Shown one piece after another: positions 31,733 through 41,232 of a DNA stretch of 64,000 bases (position 1 is its first letter; each line of letters opens with the position of its first letter). The translations under genes were made by a program, and so were the position numbers. Below the pieces are notes generated by a model. It was not told the DNA's origin, made no database searches, and saw only the letters and a program-made list of their open reading frames with translations. Origin of the DNA: Pseudomonadota bacterium (GTDB lineage Bacteria; Pseudomonadota; Gammaproteobacteria; Pseudomonadales; Oceanobacteraceae); contig JAIXHJ010000001.1 of the NCBI GenBank assembly GCA_030145845.1, positions 520,940 to 584,939 on the forward strand, read 5' to 3'.

Positions 31733-33373
31733 TTACATATTCGGATAGTTCGGACCGCCGGCACCTTCCGGTGTCACCCAGGTGATGTTCTGGGACGGGT
31801 CTTTGATATCACAGGTTTTGCAGTGTACGCAGTTCTGCGAGTTGATCTGGAAACGTTTGCCGTTTTCATCTTCAACGATTTCATACACACCGGCAGGGCA
31901 GTAGCGCTGCGCCGGTTCATCCCACTTCGGCAGGTTTACTGACAGCGGAATGGAAGCATCTTTCAGCTTCAGGTGGCATGGCTGATCTTCAGCATGGTTT
32001 ACGTTACCGATAAAGACGGAATCCAGCTTGGCGAAGCTGAGTTTGCCATCCGGTTTCGGGTAGTCGATTTTCGGACATTCTGCCGCTGGCTTCAGGGTGG
32101 CGTAATCCGGCGTGGTGTCGTGCAGGGTGACCGGAATCGGGAAGATATTCTGGTCGATAAAGTTGAATGCACCGCCACCGAAGGTGCCGAATTTGTGCAT
32201 CGCCGGGCCGAAGTTACGGCTGCGGTGCAGTTCTTTCCATGCCCAGGAAGCTTCAAAGGCAGAAGTGAATTCTGTTACTTCATCATTGGCACGGCCGCCC
32301 TGAATGGCCTTGAACAGCTCTTCTGCAGCGACCAGACCGCTCTTCATGGCGGTGTGGGTGCCTTTGATTTTGGCGAAGTTCAGGGTGCCGGCATCACAGC
32401 CAACCACCAGGCCGCCCGGGAAGGTCATTTTCGGCAGGCAGTTCAGACCACCTTTGGTGATGGCGCGGGCGCCATAGGATACGCGCTTGCCACCGTCCAG
32501 ATATTGTTTGACCACCGGGTGGTGCTTCATGCGCTGAAATTCGTCAAACGGGCTGACGTGCGGGTTGCTGTATGACAGGTCAGTAATCAGACCAACCACA
32601 ACCTGATTGTTTTCTGCATGATAAAGAAAGAAGCCACCGGAGGAGCCGGATTCGCTCAGCGGCCAGCCGGCACCGTGCAGCACCAGACCTTCTTCGTGTT
32701 TGGCCGGATCGATATCCCACAGTTCTTTGATGCCCACGCCGTAGTGCTGCGGATCTTTGCCTTCATCCAGTTTGTATTCAGCAATCAGCTGTTTGCCCAG
32801 ATGGCCGCGGCAGCCTTCAGCGAACACTGTGTACTTGGCGCGCAGTTCCATGCCTGGCATGTAACTGTCTTTCTGGCTGCCATCAGCAGCCACGCCCATG
32901 TCGCCGGTGATGATGCCTTTAATAACACCATCTTCGAGAATGTATTCAGCAGCAGAGAAGCCGGGGTAAATTTCAACGCCCAGGGCTTCAGCCTGTTCGC
33001 CCAGCCAGCGGCAGACGTTACCCAGTGACACAATGTAGTTGCCATCGTTGTGCATCGGCTTGGGGATGGCCCAGTGCGGGGTCTTGATGGATTTCTCATC
33101 GCTGGTGAGGAAGTAGACTTCATCGCCTTTGACCGGCGTGTTCAGTGGCGCGCCCATCTCTTTCCAGTTAGGAAATAACTCTGCCAGTGCGCGGTCTTCG
33201 ATAACCGCACCGGAAAGAATATGTGCACCGACTTCAGAACCTTTTTCGACCAGGCATACGGACAGTTCGGTACCGGCTTCTTCTGCCAGCTGCTTCATAC
33301 GACACGCCGCTGACAGGCCGGCAGGGCCGCCGCCAACGATGACTACGTCATATTCCATTACATCACGTTGCAT
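31733..33373 (-). CDS. Electron transfer flavoprotein-ubiquinone oxidoreductase
   Basis: Passes electrons from the ETF heterodimer (genes at 33932-35625) to ubiquinone at the inner membrane, linking fatty and amino acid oxidation to respiration. The 546-residue protein has the FAD-binding start VIVGGGPAGLSAA and a C-terminal 4Fe-4S domain with cysteines in RYCPAGVYE and CVHCKTCDIKDP. ATG 33373 (MQRDVMEYDVV) has AGGAG seven bases upstream, which rejects a longer frame starting at 33457. Divergent from etfBA. Confidence 0.96.
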   Translation of the reverse strand: MQRDVMEYDVVIVGGGPAGLSAACRMKQLAEEAGTELSVCLVEKGSEVGAHILSGAVIEDRALAELFPNWKEMGAPLNTPVKGDEVYFLTSDEKSIKTPHWAIPKPMHNDGNYIVSLGNVCRWLGEQAEALGVEIYPGFSAAEYILEDGVIKGIITGDMGVAADGSQKDSYMPGMELRAKYTVFAEGCRGHLGKQLIAEYKLDEGKDPQHYGVGIKELWDIDPAKHEEGLVLHGAGWPLSESGSSGGFFLYHAENNQVVVGLITDLSYSNPHVSPFDEFQRMKHHPVVKQYLDGGKRVSYGARAITKGGLNCLPKMTFPGGLVVGCDAGTLNFAKIKGTHTAMKSGLVAAEELFKAIQGGRANDEVTEFTSAFEASWAWKELHRSRNFGPAMHKFGTFGGGAFNFIDQNIFPIPVTLHDTTPDYATLKPAAECPKIDYPKPDGKLSFAKLDSVFIGNVNHAEDQPCHLKLKDASIPLSVNLPKWDEPAQRYCPAGVYEIVEDENGKRFQINSQNCVHCKTCDIKDPSQNITWVTPEGAGGPNYPNM

Positions 33374-33931
33374 ATTTATCTCCTCACTAATAGGATGTGA
33401 GCTGTTATTTCGCGGTGTTTGCAGCTCTCTTCCGGCACGGCAGATCTGGCCGTTCACAAGAAAAATTCAAACAACCGTATGAATTTATCCCGCATTATAC
33501 GTCCAACATGCCCTCTGGCAACCGTAAATCGCTTTAAAAACCACAGCTTATACTGGATATAAGCGGCGGTGATAGGGTGATTGAACGGTATATTCCCGTG
33601 ACTGTGAGCTGCTGTTGTCTGTCTGCCCGCTGTGCGCCCCGCCGCGGGCGCTGAAAAGTGTACGATCTCAGTATCCATGCGGCGTGACCGGGGTTGGTCA
33701 GCTGCTCAGGCTGACGTCTTATGTCCGTCCGGCGGGGTAGCGGGCGGCGTCTGAATGCTGATAAGACTGTAGCCGTCGCAGAATGCCGCCGGGTTGTTAC
33801 AGTATTGACGCTCAGGATAAAGACACCAATAATGTGGCCCGCTGGAAAGGGCCATCTCAACGACTGTGTCATCCTGTCGGCGTGGTAAGTTACTGCCCTT
33901 TATTCACCCACTAAAGAAAAACGAGGAATCT
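33374..33931. other. 558-bp divergent intergenic region, ETF-QO / etfBA
   Basis: No convincing gene is seen; open frames of 74 and 112 codons on the minus strand have no ribosome site or familiar protein character. The region should hold both divergent promoters. One for etfBA is listed separately. The length is unusual for this compact chromosome, so a long regulated leader or small RNA is possible but not shown. Confidence 0.5.
33805..33833 (+). promoter_or_regulatory. Probable promoter of etfBA
   Basis: TTGACG (33805-33810) and AATAAT (33828-33833) are spaced by 17 bases. The start of transcription would be near 33840, leaving a leader of about 90 bases before the etfB ATG. Confidence 0.5.
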
Positions 33932-34681
33932 ATGAAGGTTCTTGTCGCTGTTAAACGCGTTATCGATTACAACGTAAAAGTTCGCGTTAAGTCAGATAAT
34001 TCAGATGTCGATCTGACCAACGTCAAAATGGCTATGAACCCATTCTGCGAAATCGCAGTGGAAGAAGCCGTACGCCTGAAAGAGAAAGGTGTAGCGACCG
34101 AAGTTGTGGTTGTATCTATCGGTCCTAAAGTGGCTCAGGAACAGATCCGTACTGCTCTGGCTCTGGGTGCAGACCGCGGCATTCTGATTGAGACCGAAGA
34201 AAAACTGGAGTCTCTGACTGTCGCCAAACTGCTGAAGGCAGTGGTTGAAAAAGAACAGCCTCAGATCGTTCTGATGGGCAAACAGACCATCGACAGCGAT
34301 AACAACCAGACTGGTCAGATGCTGGGTGCACTGACTGGCATGCCGCAGGGCACTTTTGCTTCTGAAGTGGTTGTTGACGGCGAAAAAGTGAACGTAACCC
34401 GTGAGATCGATGGTGGTCTGCGTACCGTTGCACTGAATCTGCCTGCGATCGTAACAACTGACCTGCGTCTGAACGAGCCACGTTACGCTTCTCTGCCTAA
34501 CATCATGAAAGCCAAGCGTAAGCCGCTGGATGTGACAACCCCGGCAGACCTGGGTGTGGAAATGAAATCCACCCTGTCTCTGGTGAAAGTGACTCCGCCG
34601 GCTGAACGTTCTGCCGGTATCAAGGTTGCTGATGTGGCCGAGCTGGTCGACAAACTGAAAAACGACGCCAAAGTGCTGTAA
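33932..34681 (+). CDS. etfB: Electron transfer flavoprotein subunit beta
   Basis: The AMP-binding beta subunit of ETF, 249 residues. Recognised by [19 protein letters not shown], the [11 protein letters not shown] element and the recognition/AMP loop [19 protein letters not shown] 33932 has GAGGA upstream. Together with etfA, 14 bases downstream, it receives electrons from acyl-CoA dehydrogenases and delivers them to ETF-QO. Confidence 0.97.
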   Translation: MKVLVAVKRVIDYNVKVRVKSDNSDVDLTNVKMAMNPFCEIAVEEAVRLKEKGVATEVVVVSIGPKVAQEQIRTALALGADRGILIETEEKLESLTVAKLLKAVVEKEQPQIVLMGKQTIDSDNNQTGQMLGALTGMPQGTFASEVVVDGEKVNVTREIDGGLRTVALNLPAIVTTDLRLNEPRYASLPNIMKAKRKPLDVTTPADLGVEMKSTLSLVKVTPPAERSAGIKVADVAELVDKLKNDAKVL

Positions 34682-34695
34682 GAGAGGATTGTGTA

Positions 34696-35625
34696 ATGGC
34701 TATTTTAGTAATCGCAGAGCACGATAACGCGACCCTGAAAGGCGCGACTCTGAATACTGTGACTGCAGCATCCCAGATCGGTGGTGATGTTGAAGTTCTG
34801 GTTGCCGGCAGCAACTGTGGTGCCGTTGCGGAAGCAGCAGCCAAAGTGGCTGGTGTCAGCAAAGTTCTGGTGGCTGACAATGCCGCTTATGAATATCAGC
34901 TGGCCGAGAATATGGGCGAACTGGTTGCTGAGCTGGGTAAAAACTACAGCCACATCCTGGCTGCCGCGACCACCACGGGTAAGGATTTCCTGCCACGTGC
35001 CGCAGCACTGCTGGATGTGAACATGCTGTCTGAAGTTATCAAGGTTGAAGACGCTGAGACCTTTGCCCGTCCTATCTATGCCGGTAACGCGATTGCGACC
35101 GTTAAGTCTGCCGACAGCATCAAAGTGATGACTGTCCGTGGTACTGCATTCGATGCCGCAGCAGCTGAAGGTGGTTCTGCCGCTGTTGAAGCACTTGATG
35201 CGGTTAAAGATGCCGGTATCTCAGCCTTTGCTGGTGAAGAGCTGGCCAAGTCTGACCGTCCTGAGCTGACCGCCGCCAAGATTGTGATCTCCGGTGGTCG
35301 TGGCATGCAGAACGGCGACAACTTCGAAATGCTGTACAAAGTGGCTGACAAGCTGGGTGCAGCGGTTGGTGCATCCCGTGCCGCGGTTGACGCTGGTTTC
35401 GTACCGAACGATATGCAGGTTGGTCAGACCGGTAAAATCGTTGCGCCTGAGCTGTATGTTGCCGTTGGTATTTCCGGCGCCATTCAGCACCTGGCTGGTA
35501 TGAAGGACTCCAAAGTCATTGTTGCCATCAACAAAGACGAAGAAGCTCCTATCTTCCAGGTGGCGGACTACGGACTGGTCGCAGACCTGTTCGATGCCGT
35601 TCCGGAACTGGAAAATGCCCTGTAA
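34696..35625 (+). CDS. etfA: Electron transfer flavoprotein subunit alpha
   Basis: The FAD-binding alpha subunit, 309 residues. The C-terminal FAD domain shows [28 protein letters not shown] and [17 protein letters not shown] ribosome site AGAGGA precedes ATG 34696. Last gene of the etfBA operon, ending at a strong hairpin. Confidence 0.97.
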   Translation: MAILVIAEHDNATLKGATLNTVTAASQIGGDVEVLVAGSNCGAVAEAAAKVAGVSKVLVADNAAYEYQLAENMGELVAELGKNYSHILAAATTTGKDFLPRAAALLDVNMLSEVIKVEDAETFARPIYAGNAIATVKSADSIKVMTVRGTAFDAAAAEGGSAAVEALDAVKDAGISAFAGEELAKSDRPELTAAKIVISGGRGMQNGDNFEMLYKVADKLGAAVGASRAAVDAGFVPNDMQVGQTGKIVAPELYVAVGISGAIQHLAGMKDSKVIVAINKDEEAPIFQVADYGLVADLFDAVPELENAL

Positions 35626-35639
35626 TATCAGTGGCTTAG

Positions 35640-35667
35640 AAAAACCCGGCTATGGCCGGGTTTTTTT
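35640..35667 (+). terminator. Intrinsic terminator of etfBA
   Basis: Stem ACCCGGC/GCCGGGT with loop TAT, followed by seven T, 15 bases after the etfA stop. Confidence 0.92.
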
Positions 35668-35687
35668 ATGTCATTGAGTTGTCATTT

Positions 35688-35729
35688 TTTCGTAATAAGG
35701 TAACGTACTTCTGTTTGATTATTACGAAA
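35688..35729. promoter_or_regulatory. Perfect 11-bp inverted repeat upstream of ugd
   Basis: TTTCGTAATAA (35688-35698) and TTATTACGAAA (35719-35729) are exact reverse complements, 20 bases apart, and end six bases before the ugd ATG. A plausible promoter (TTGTCA 35679, TAACGT 35701) overlaps the left arm. It could be an operator for a dimer pair or, in RNA, a hairpin that hides the ribosome site (GGGTAG). The regulator is unknown. Confidence 0.5.
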
Positions 35730-35735
35730 GGGTAG

Positions 35736-37085
35736 ATGGCGTTGAATATTACAGTGGTGGGGACGGGTTACGTAGGACTGGTAACCGGCGCCTGTTTTGC
35801 CGAGATGGGCAATACAGTCACCTGCGTGGATGTAGACAGCAGCAAGGTGGCTGCACTCAGGGAAGGCAATATTCCGATTTATGAGCCGGGCCTTGAGGCC
35901 ATTGTCAGTGAAAACAGTAAGGCTGGCCGGCTGAAATTTACCACGTCGCTGGCCGAAGCCATGCACGAGTCGGCGCTCTACTTTATTGCTGTCGGTACGC
36001 CGCCGGAAGAAGATGGCTCCGCCGATCTGCGTCATGTACTGGCAGTGGCGGCAGAAATCGGACGTAATCTGGCCGTTGATGGTGCAGTGATTGTCAATAA
36101 GTCCACTGTGCCGGTCGGAACCGCGGCCAAGGTTGCGGACGTTATCCGCAGCGGGCTGCAGGAACGGGGCGTCAGCCACAGCTTCGACGTGGTATCCAAC
36201 CCGGAATTCCTCAAGGAAGGCGCGGCCATTGAAGACTTTATGCGTCCGGACCGCATCATCATCGGTGTTGAGTCTGACCATGCCCGCGCGGTGATGGCTG
36301 AGCTGTATCACACCTTTTCCCGTAATCACGACAAGCTTATGTTCATGGGCGTGCGTGATGCCGAGCTGACCAAGTATGCCGCCAACGCCATGCTGGCAAC
36401 CAAGATTTCCTTTATGAATGAAGTCGCTAATCTGGCGGAGCGCATGGGCGTCGATATCGAGAATGTGCGTAAAGGCATTGGCGCCGACTCCCGGATTGGT
36501 TACTCCTTTATTTACCCCGGCTGTGGTTACGGCGGTTCCTGTTTTCCCAAAGATGTGAAAGCGCTCATGCATATGGGTGAAGAATTCGGTTTTGATACCC
36601 GTATACTGCGGGCGGTGGAAGACCGTAACGCTGCGCAGAAACGCCGTCTGTTTGAAAAACTGAAGCAGCGTTTCGGCGCCGATATGACCGGCCTCACTAT
36701 AGGTATCTGGGGGCTGGCATTCAAACCCGGCACTGATGATATGCGTGAAGCCAGCTCTGTACCCCTGATCAACGCACTGCTGGATGCCGGCGCCAGTATC
36801 CGCGCTTACGATCCGGTGGCGATGGATGAGGCCCGCAGGCACTTCCCGCAGGAACTTTTCAGCGCTGGCCGCATCACCCTCTGTGCTCATCAGTATGACG
36901 CGCTGGCGGATGCGGATGCCATGGTGCTGGTGACGGAATGGAAGCCTTTCCGTCAGCCGGATTTCAATGCCATGAAAAAGCTGCTGAAGCAGCCGGTGAT
37001 TATTGATGGCCGCAACCAGTATGACCCCTACGCTCTGAAGGCGCAGGGTTTTGATTACTCCGGTATCGGCCGGGATCTGGGATAA
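35736..37085 (+). CDS. UDP-glucose 6-dehydrogenase
   Basis: Oxidises UDP-glucose to UDP-glucuronate with two NAD+, a precursor for capsule, exopolysaccharide or modified lipid A. The 449-residue protein begins with the NAD-binding VVGTGYVGLVTGACFAEMG. The catalytic cysteine lies in PGCGYGGSCFPKDVKAL, and the C-terminal domain carries the TDDMREASSVPLI signature. Its stop is two bases before gspE, so it seems to be the first gene of the type II secretion operon, a linkage not expected from function. No other polysaccharide gene is nearby. Confidence 0.95.
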   Translation: MALNITVVGTGYVGLVTGACFAEMGNTVTCVDVDSSKVAALREGNIPIYEPGLEAIVSENSKAGRLKFTTSLAEAMHESALYFIAVGTPPEEDGSADLRHVLAVAAEIGRNLAVDGAVIVNKSTVPVGTAAKVADVIRSGLQERGVSHSFDVVSNPEFLKEGAAIEDFMRPDRIIIGVESDHARAVMAELYHTFSRNHDKLMFMGVRDAELTKYAANAMLATKISFMNEVANLAERMGVDIENVRKGIGADSRIGYSFIYPGCGYGGSCFPKDVKALMHMGEEFGFDTRILRAVEDRNAAQKRRLFEKLKQRFGADMTGLTIGIWGLAFKPGTDDMREASSVPLINALLDAGASIRAYDPVAMDEARRHFPQELFSAGRITLCAHQYDALADADAMVLVTEWKPFRQPDFNAMKKLLKQPVIIDGRNQYDPYALKAQGFDYSGIGRDLG

Positions 37086-37087
37086 GT

Positions 37088-38632
37088 ATGACAACAGCCA
37101 CTGCAGTTGAAGACGCGGCACTGACCGCAGAGATGTCAGCGGAAGAACAGCGGCATCAGGCGTCCAGTCTGGCGACGCGTCTGCCATTTGGCTTTGCCAA
37201 GCGTTTCGGGGTTCTGGTGGAAGGCAGTGGCGATCAGCTCCGCGTGCTGCACAAAGACGGACTGGATGCTCAGGTGGTGCTGGAAATTCAGCGTTTTCTG
37301 GCGCAGCCGTTCCGCCTCGAAGCCGTCAGCACTGACGAATTTGAACGTCACCTGGGGCTGGCTTATCAGAGCGACTCCTCTGAAACCATGGAAATGGTGG
37401 AAGGTCTGGGTGATGAGATGGACCTCGCCAGTCTGGCAGATTCGGTACCGGAAACGGAAGATCTGCTGGAGCAGGAGGGCGATGCGCCGATTATCCGCCT
37501 GATCAATGCGCTGCTTACCGAAGCGGTCAAGGAAAACGCTTCCGATATCCACGTTGAGACCTATGAAAAACGCCTGGTGGTACGCTTCCGTGTCGACGGT
37601 GTGCTGCGTGAGGTGGTACAGCCCAAGCGGGCGCTGTCATCCTTGCTGATTTCCCGGATCAAAGTGATGGCCAAGCTGGATATCGCGGAGAAACGGGTGC
37701 CGCAGGATGGCCGTATTGCACTGCGCATCGGTGGCCGTGAAGTGGACGTGCGGGTATCCACCATGCCATCGAGTTTCGGTGAGCGTGTGGTGATGCGTCT
37801 GCTGGATAAGCAGGCCGGACGTCTGGGGCTGTCACAGCTGGGGATGTCCGACCGCGATCTGCGGGTTATGCGCAATATCATCAGCAAACCGCATGGCATT
37901 ATTCTGGTTACCGGTCCGACCGGTTCCGGTAAAACCACCACCCTGTACGGTGCCCTGAGTGATCTGAACGACACCAGCCGCAACATCCTGACGGTGGAAG
38001 ACCCGATTGAATACAGCCTGCCCGGTATCGGACAGACGCAGGTGAATACCAAGGTTGAAATGACCTTCGCCAAAGGCCTGCGCGCGATTCTGCGTCAGGA
38101 CCCGGATGTGGTGATGATTGGTGAGATCCGTGACCTGGAAACGGTGGAAATCGCCATTCAGGCGTCACTTACCGGTCACCTGGTGTTGTCAACGCTGCAC
38201 ACCAATACCGCCATCGGTGCGGTAACCCGTCTGCAGGATATGGGGGTTGAACCCTTTCTGCTGTCATCCAGCCTGATCGGTGTGATTGCCCAGCGACTGG
38301 TGCGTGTGCTGTGTAACGACTGTAAGGAAGCGGCCCCGGCCGATGCGGCTGAATGTGAGGTATTGGGCGCTGATCCGGCCAATCCACCAACGGTGTATCA
38401 CGCCAGAGGCTGCGAGAAATGCAACCAGCTGGGCTATCGTGGCCGGCAGGGGATTTATGAAATCATCGAAATGGATGAAGCCTTCAAAACCCTGATCCAT
38501 GACCGCGCCGGTGAACAGAAAATGGAACAGCATGCGCGTACCCTGGGGCCGAGTATCCGCCAGGACGGCATCCGTAAAGTACTGGCTGGCAGTACCACCG
38601 TGGAAGAATTGCTGCGGGTGGCGAAAGGCTGA
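37088..38632 (+). CDS. gspE: Type II secretion ATPase GspE
   Basis: The cytoplasmic secretion ATPase that powers pseudopilus assembly. The 514-residue protein has an N-terminal GspE-N/GspL-binding domain, Walker A GPTGSGKTT near residue 276, the Asp box ILTVEDPIE, Walker B DVVMIGEIRD and the zinc-binding CM domain with paired CXXC motifs (LCNDC ... CEKCNQLGYRGR) found in GspE rather than PilT. First gsp gene, two bases after ugd. Confidence 0.96.
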   Translation: MTTATAVEDAALTAEMSAEEQRHQASSLATRLPFGFAKRFGVLVEGSGDQLRVLHKDGLDAQVVLEIQRFLAQPFRLEAVSTDEFERHLGLAYQSDSSETMEMVEGLGDEMDLASLADSVPETEDLLEQEGDAPIIRLINALLTEAVKENASDIHVETYEKRLVVRFRVDGVLREVVQPKRALSSLLISRIKVMAKLDIAEKRVPQDGRIALRIGGREVDVRVSTMPSSFGERVVMRLLDKQAGRLGLSQLGMSDRDLRVMRNIISKPHGIILVTGPTGSGKTTTLYGALSDLNDTSRNILTVEDPIEYSLPGIGQTQVNTKVEMTFAKGLRAILRQDPDVVMIGEIRDLETVEIAIQASLTGHLVLSTLHTNTAIGAVTRLQDMGVEPFLLSSSLIGVIAQRLVRVLCNDCKEAAPADAAECEVLGADPANPPTVYHARGCEKCNQLGYRGRQGIYEIIEMDEAFKTLIHDRAGEQKMEQHARTLGPSIRQDGIRKVLAGSTTVEELLRVAKG

Positions 38633-38634
38633 GT

Positions 38635-39846
38635 ATGGGCGCATTTGTTTATCAGGCTGTCGATAACCGCGGCAAACAGAAAAAAGGAGTGCTGGAAGCC
38701 GACAGCGCCCGTCAGGTGCGTCAGCAGCTGCGCGAAAAGGGCTGGATGCCGCTGTCTGTGGAGCAGACATCGCAGAAGCAGAAGCGTGGCAGTCTGTTTG
38801 AGCGTTCACCCGGTCTGTCGGTACCGGAGCTGGCACTGGTCACGCGCCAATTGGCAACCCTGATTGCTGCCGGCCTGCCGATTGATGAATCCCTGCGCGC
38901 TTTATCCGAACAGACGGGTAAGCAACGCATCAAAGCCATGATTCTGGCCATCCGTGCCAAGGTGCTCGAAGGTTACACCCTGGCTAAGGCACTGGCTGAA
39001 TACCCGCGCGCCTTTCCGCATTTATACCGCTCAACCGTGGCCGCCGGTGAACACGCCGGTCATCTGGATGGCGTGCTCAACCGTCTGGCCGATTACACCG
39101 AATCCCGTCAGGCCGCTGACCAGAAAATCAAACTGGCGGCCATGTATCCGGTCATTCTGACTCTGGTGGCCGTCGGTATTGTGTCCTGGCTGCTGACCTC
39201 CGTGGTGCCGGACATCGTGGAAGTCTTTATGAAGAACGGTCAGGAGCTGCCGGGACTGACCAGCTTTATGCTCAGTCTCAGCCATTTTATTTCCGCCTGG
39301 GGTCTGTGGACTCTGGGGGCGCTGGTGATCGGCGTCATTATGTTTAACCGGGCGCTGGTGAATCCCGCTTTCCGCCGCCGCTATCACCATTTTCTGCTGC
39401 ATCTGCCGGGCATCCGCGGCTTCGTCAAAGAAGCCAATACTGCCCGCTTCGGCAGCACGCTGGCCATTCTGACCAGCAGTGGTGTCCCTCTGGTGGATGC
39501 CATGAAAATCGCCAGTCAGGTGGTCACCAATATGCCGATTCAGGAGTCACTGAGCGGGGCAACTGTCAGTGTCAGTGAGGGCGGCAGTCTGCATAAAGCA
39601 CTGGATGAAACCGGTTATTTCCCACCGATTATGCTGCATATGATCGCCAGTGGTGAAAACAGTGGCGAACTCGACAGTATGCTGGCGCGCACCGCGGCAC
39701 AGCAGGAGACAGCGCTGGAGAACACGGTGTCGGCGCTGGTGAAAATTTTTGAGCCACTGATGCTGCTGGTGATGGGCGGTATTGTGGCGCTGATTGTGGC
39801 GGCGATTATGCTGCCGATTCTTGAATTACAGAAAATGGTTCAGTAG
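38635..39846 (+). CDS. gspF: Type II secretion inner membrane protein GspF
   Basis: The polytopic platform protein, 403 residues, with the duplicated T2SSF domain (LVTRQLATLIAAGLPIDESL and FGSTLAILTSSGVPLVDAM) and three membrane helices at about 167-190, 218-240 and 373-395. Starts two bases after gspE. Length is standard for GspF. Confidence 0.96.
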   Translation: MGAFVYQAVDNRGKQKKGVLEADSARQVRQQLREKGWMPLSVEQTSQKQKRGSLFERSPGLSVPELALVTRQLATLIAAGLPIDESLRALSEQTGKQRIKAMILAIRAKVLEGYTLAKALAEYPRAFPHLYRSTVAAGEHAGHLDGVLNRLADYTESRQAADQKIKLAAMYPVILTLVAVGIVSWLLTSVVPDIVEVFMKNGQELPGLTSFMLSLSHFISAWGLWTLGALVIGVIMFNRALVNPAFRRRYHHFLLHLPGIRGFVKEANTARFGSTLAILTSSGVPLVDAMKIASQVVTNMPIQESLSGATVSVSEGGSLHKALDETGYFPPIMLHMIASGENSGELDSMLARTAAQQETALENTVSALVKIFEPLMLLVMGGIVALIVAAIMLPILELQKMVQ

Positions 39847-39855
39847 GAGAACAGA

Positions 39856-40296
39856 ATGAACGCTAAGCGTATGGCAGGTCGTCAACAGGGCTTCACCTTG
39901 CTGGAAGTCATGGTAGTGCTGGCGATTATCGGTGGCATCATGGCACTGGTGGCAACCAATATTATCGGTGCCGCCGGCGACGCCAATATCAAAACCACCA
40001 AGAGTCAGATTAAGCTGCTGGAAAATGCCCTTGATCTGTACAAGCTGCATAATTTCACCTATCCGACCACCGAGCAGGGACTGGAAGCGCTGGTGAAAAA
40101 ACCAACCAGCTCACCGGAACCGAAAAATTATCAGTCCGGTGGTTACCTGAAAGGCAACAGTGTCCCGACCGATGCCTGGGGTGGTGAATTCCTGTATTTC
40201 CTCGACAAAGGTCAGTATGAAATTGTTTCGCTGGGTGCCGATGCTCAGGAAGGTGGTGAAGGCGATAACGCTGATATCAGCTCGATGGATCGCTGA
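39856..40296 (+). CDS. gspG: Major pseudopilin GspG
   Basis: A 146-residue prepilin. The prepilin peptidase site is RQQG|FTLLEVMVVLAIIGG, with glutamate at position +5 of the mature protein. The globular domain shows YKLHNFTYPTTEQGLEAL and DAWGGEFLYF, the conserved major-pseudopilin core that binds calcium. AGGAGA precedes ATG 39856. Polymerises into the piston-like pseudopilus. Confidence 0.96.
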   Translation: MNAKRMAGRQQGFTLLEVMVVLAIIGGIMALVATNIIGAAGDANIKTTKSQIKLLENALDLYKLHNFTYPTTEQGLEALVKKPTSSPEPKNYQSGGYLKGNSVPTDAWGGEFLYFLDKGQYEIVSLGADAQEGGEGDNADISSMDR

Positions 40297-40871
40297 TGCG
40301 CAACAGCCGGGCCTTTACACTGCTGGAAGTCCTGGTCGTACTGGCGATTATTGGCGGGCTGATGGCGATCGTCACCATCAGCACCGGTAACCGGCAGGCG
40401 CAGGATGAAACCGACCAGTACGCCCGGCAACTGATGGCGCTGTTTTCAGCCTACCGTCAGGAGGCTGTCTTCCAGAATATTGATCTGGGACTGGCCATGA
40501 ATGAGCAGGAAATCCTGCTGCTGAGTTATCAGGATATTCATTCGCAGGAATTTACGGCCAACAGGACCCGCGAAGAACTTGACCGGTTGGCGAAAAACCC
40601 CTGGCAGCCCTACAGCGGTCCGCTGAAAGCGGAGCTTGAGGCGCCGGACAATGTTTTTATGACGCTGACGGTGGACGGCGCCGAGGTGGATTTTGATGAC
40701 CTGCTCGACAACGACAGTGGCCCTCTGCCGGCACTGCTGTTCCTGTCATCCGACGAATACACGCCGTTTGAACTGCTGCTGGTCCACGATCAGGACCGGC
40801 ATTTCGAAATCCGTCTGCGCGGTGACGGATTCAGTGCACCCATGATGCTGCTGGAGCGCTTTGATGAGTAA
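40296..40871 (+). CDS. gspH: Minor pseudopilin GspH
   Basis: A 191-residue protein with prepilin site NSRA|FTLLEVLVVLAIIGG; Ala at -1 replaces the usual Gly, which processed prepilins tolerate. A GspH-type globular domain follows. The start shares one base with the gspG stop. Position between gspG and gspI fixes the assignment because GspH sequences diverge strongly. Confidence 0.88.
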   Translation: MRNSRAFTLLEVLVVLAIIGGLMAIVTISTGNRQAQDETDQYARQLMALFSAYRQEAVFQNIDLGLAMNEQEILLLSYQDIHSQEFTANRTREELDRLAKNPWQPYSGPLKAELEAPDNVFMTLTVDGAEVDFDDLLDNDSGPLPALLFLSSDEYTPFELLLVHDQDRHFEIRLRGDGFSAPMMLLERFDE

Positions 40872-41232
40872 CCGCCGGCAGTCAGGCTTTACCCTGATTG
40901 AAGTCATGATCGCGCTGACCGTCTTCGTCGCCATTGCCACGACCATCAGCCGTGCTTCCAGTCAGAGTGTGGACGGCCTGCTGACCCTGCAGGACACCAC
41001 CATTGCTTCCTTTGTGGCCGAGAACCGTCTGGTGGCGCTGCGTCTGAGCGGTTTACCGGATGTCGGTGAAAATAATGACGTGGTGGAAATGGCCGGGCGT
41101 GAATGGAAAGTGCACACCAAAGTCGAGAAAACCGACTTCCCCGATACCAATCGCATCACGGTTTCGGTCGCCGATACGGCGGCCAAAGATAATTATATCT
41201 TTTCCCTGTCCACCATTATGGGGAAACACTGA
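40864..41232 (+). CDS. gspI: Minor pseudopilin GspI
   Basis: A 122-residue minor pseudopilin with prepilin site RQSG|FTLIEVMIALTVF. The short globular domain has the GspI pattern FVAENRLVALRLSG. It overlaps gspH by eight bases. GspI nucleates the GspI-J-K tip complex. Confidence 0.9.
   Translation: MSNRRQSGFTLIEVMIALTVFVAIATTISRASSQSVDGLLTLQDTTIASFVAENRLVALRLSGLPDVGENNDVVEMAGREWKVHTKVEKTDFPDTNRITVSVADTAAKDNYIFSLSTIMGKH

Noticed and set aside
35682..37187. A 501-codon open frame on the minus strand
   Set aside because: It is the antisense shadow of ugd; the plus strand has clear enzyme motifs and the antisense protein is His/Gly-rich without family character.
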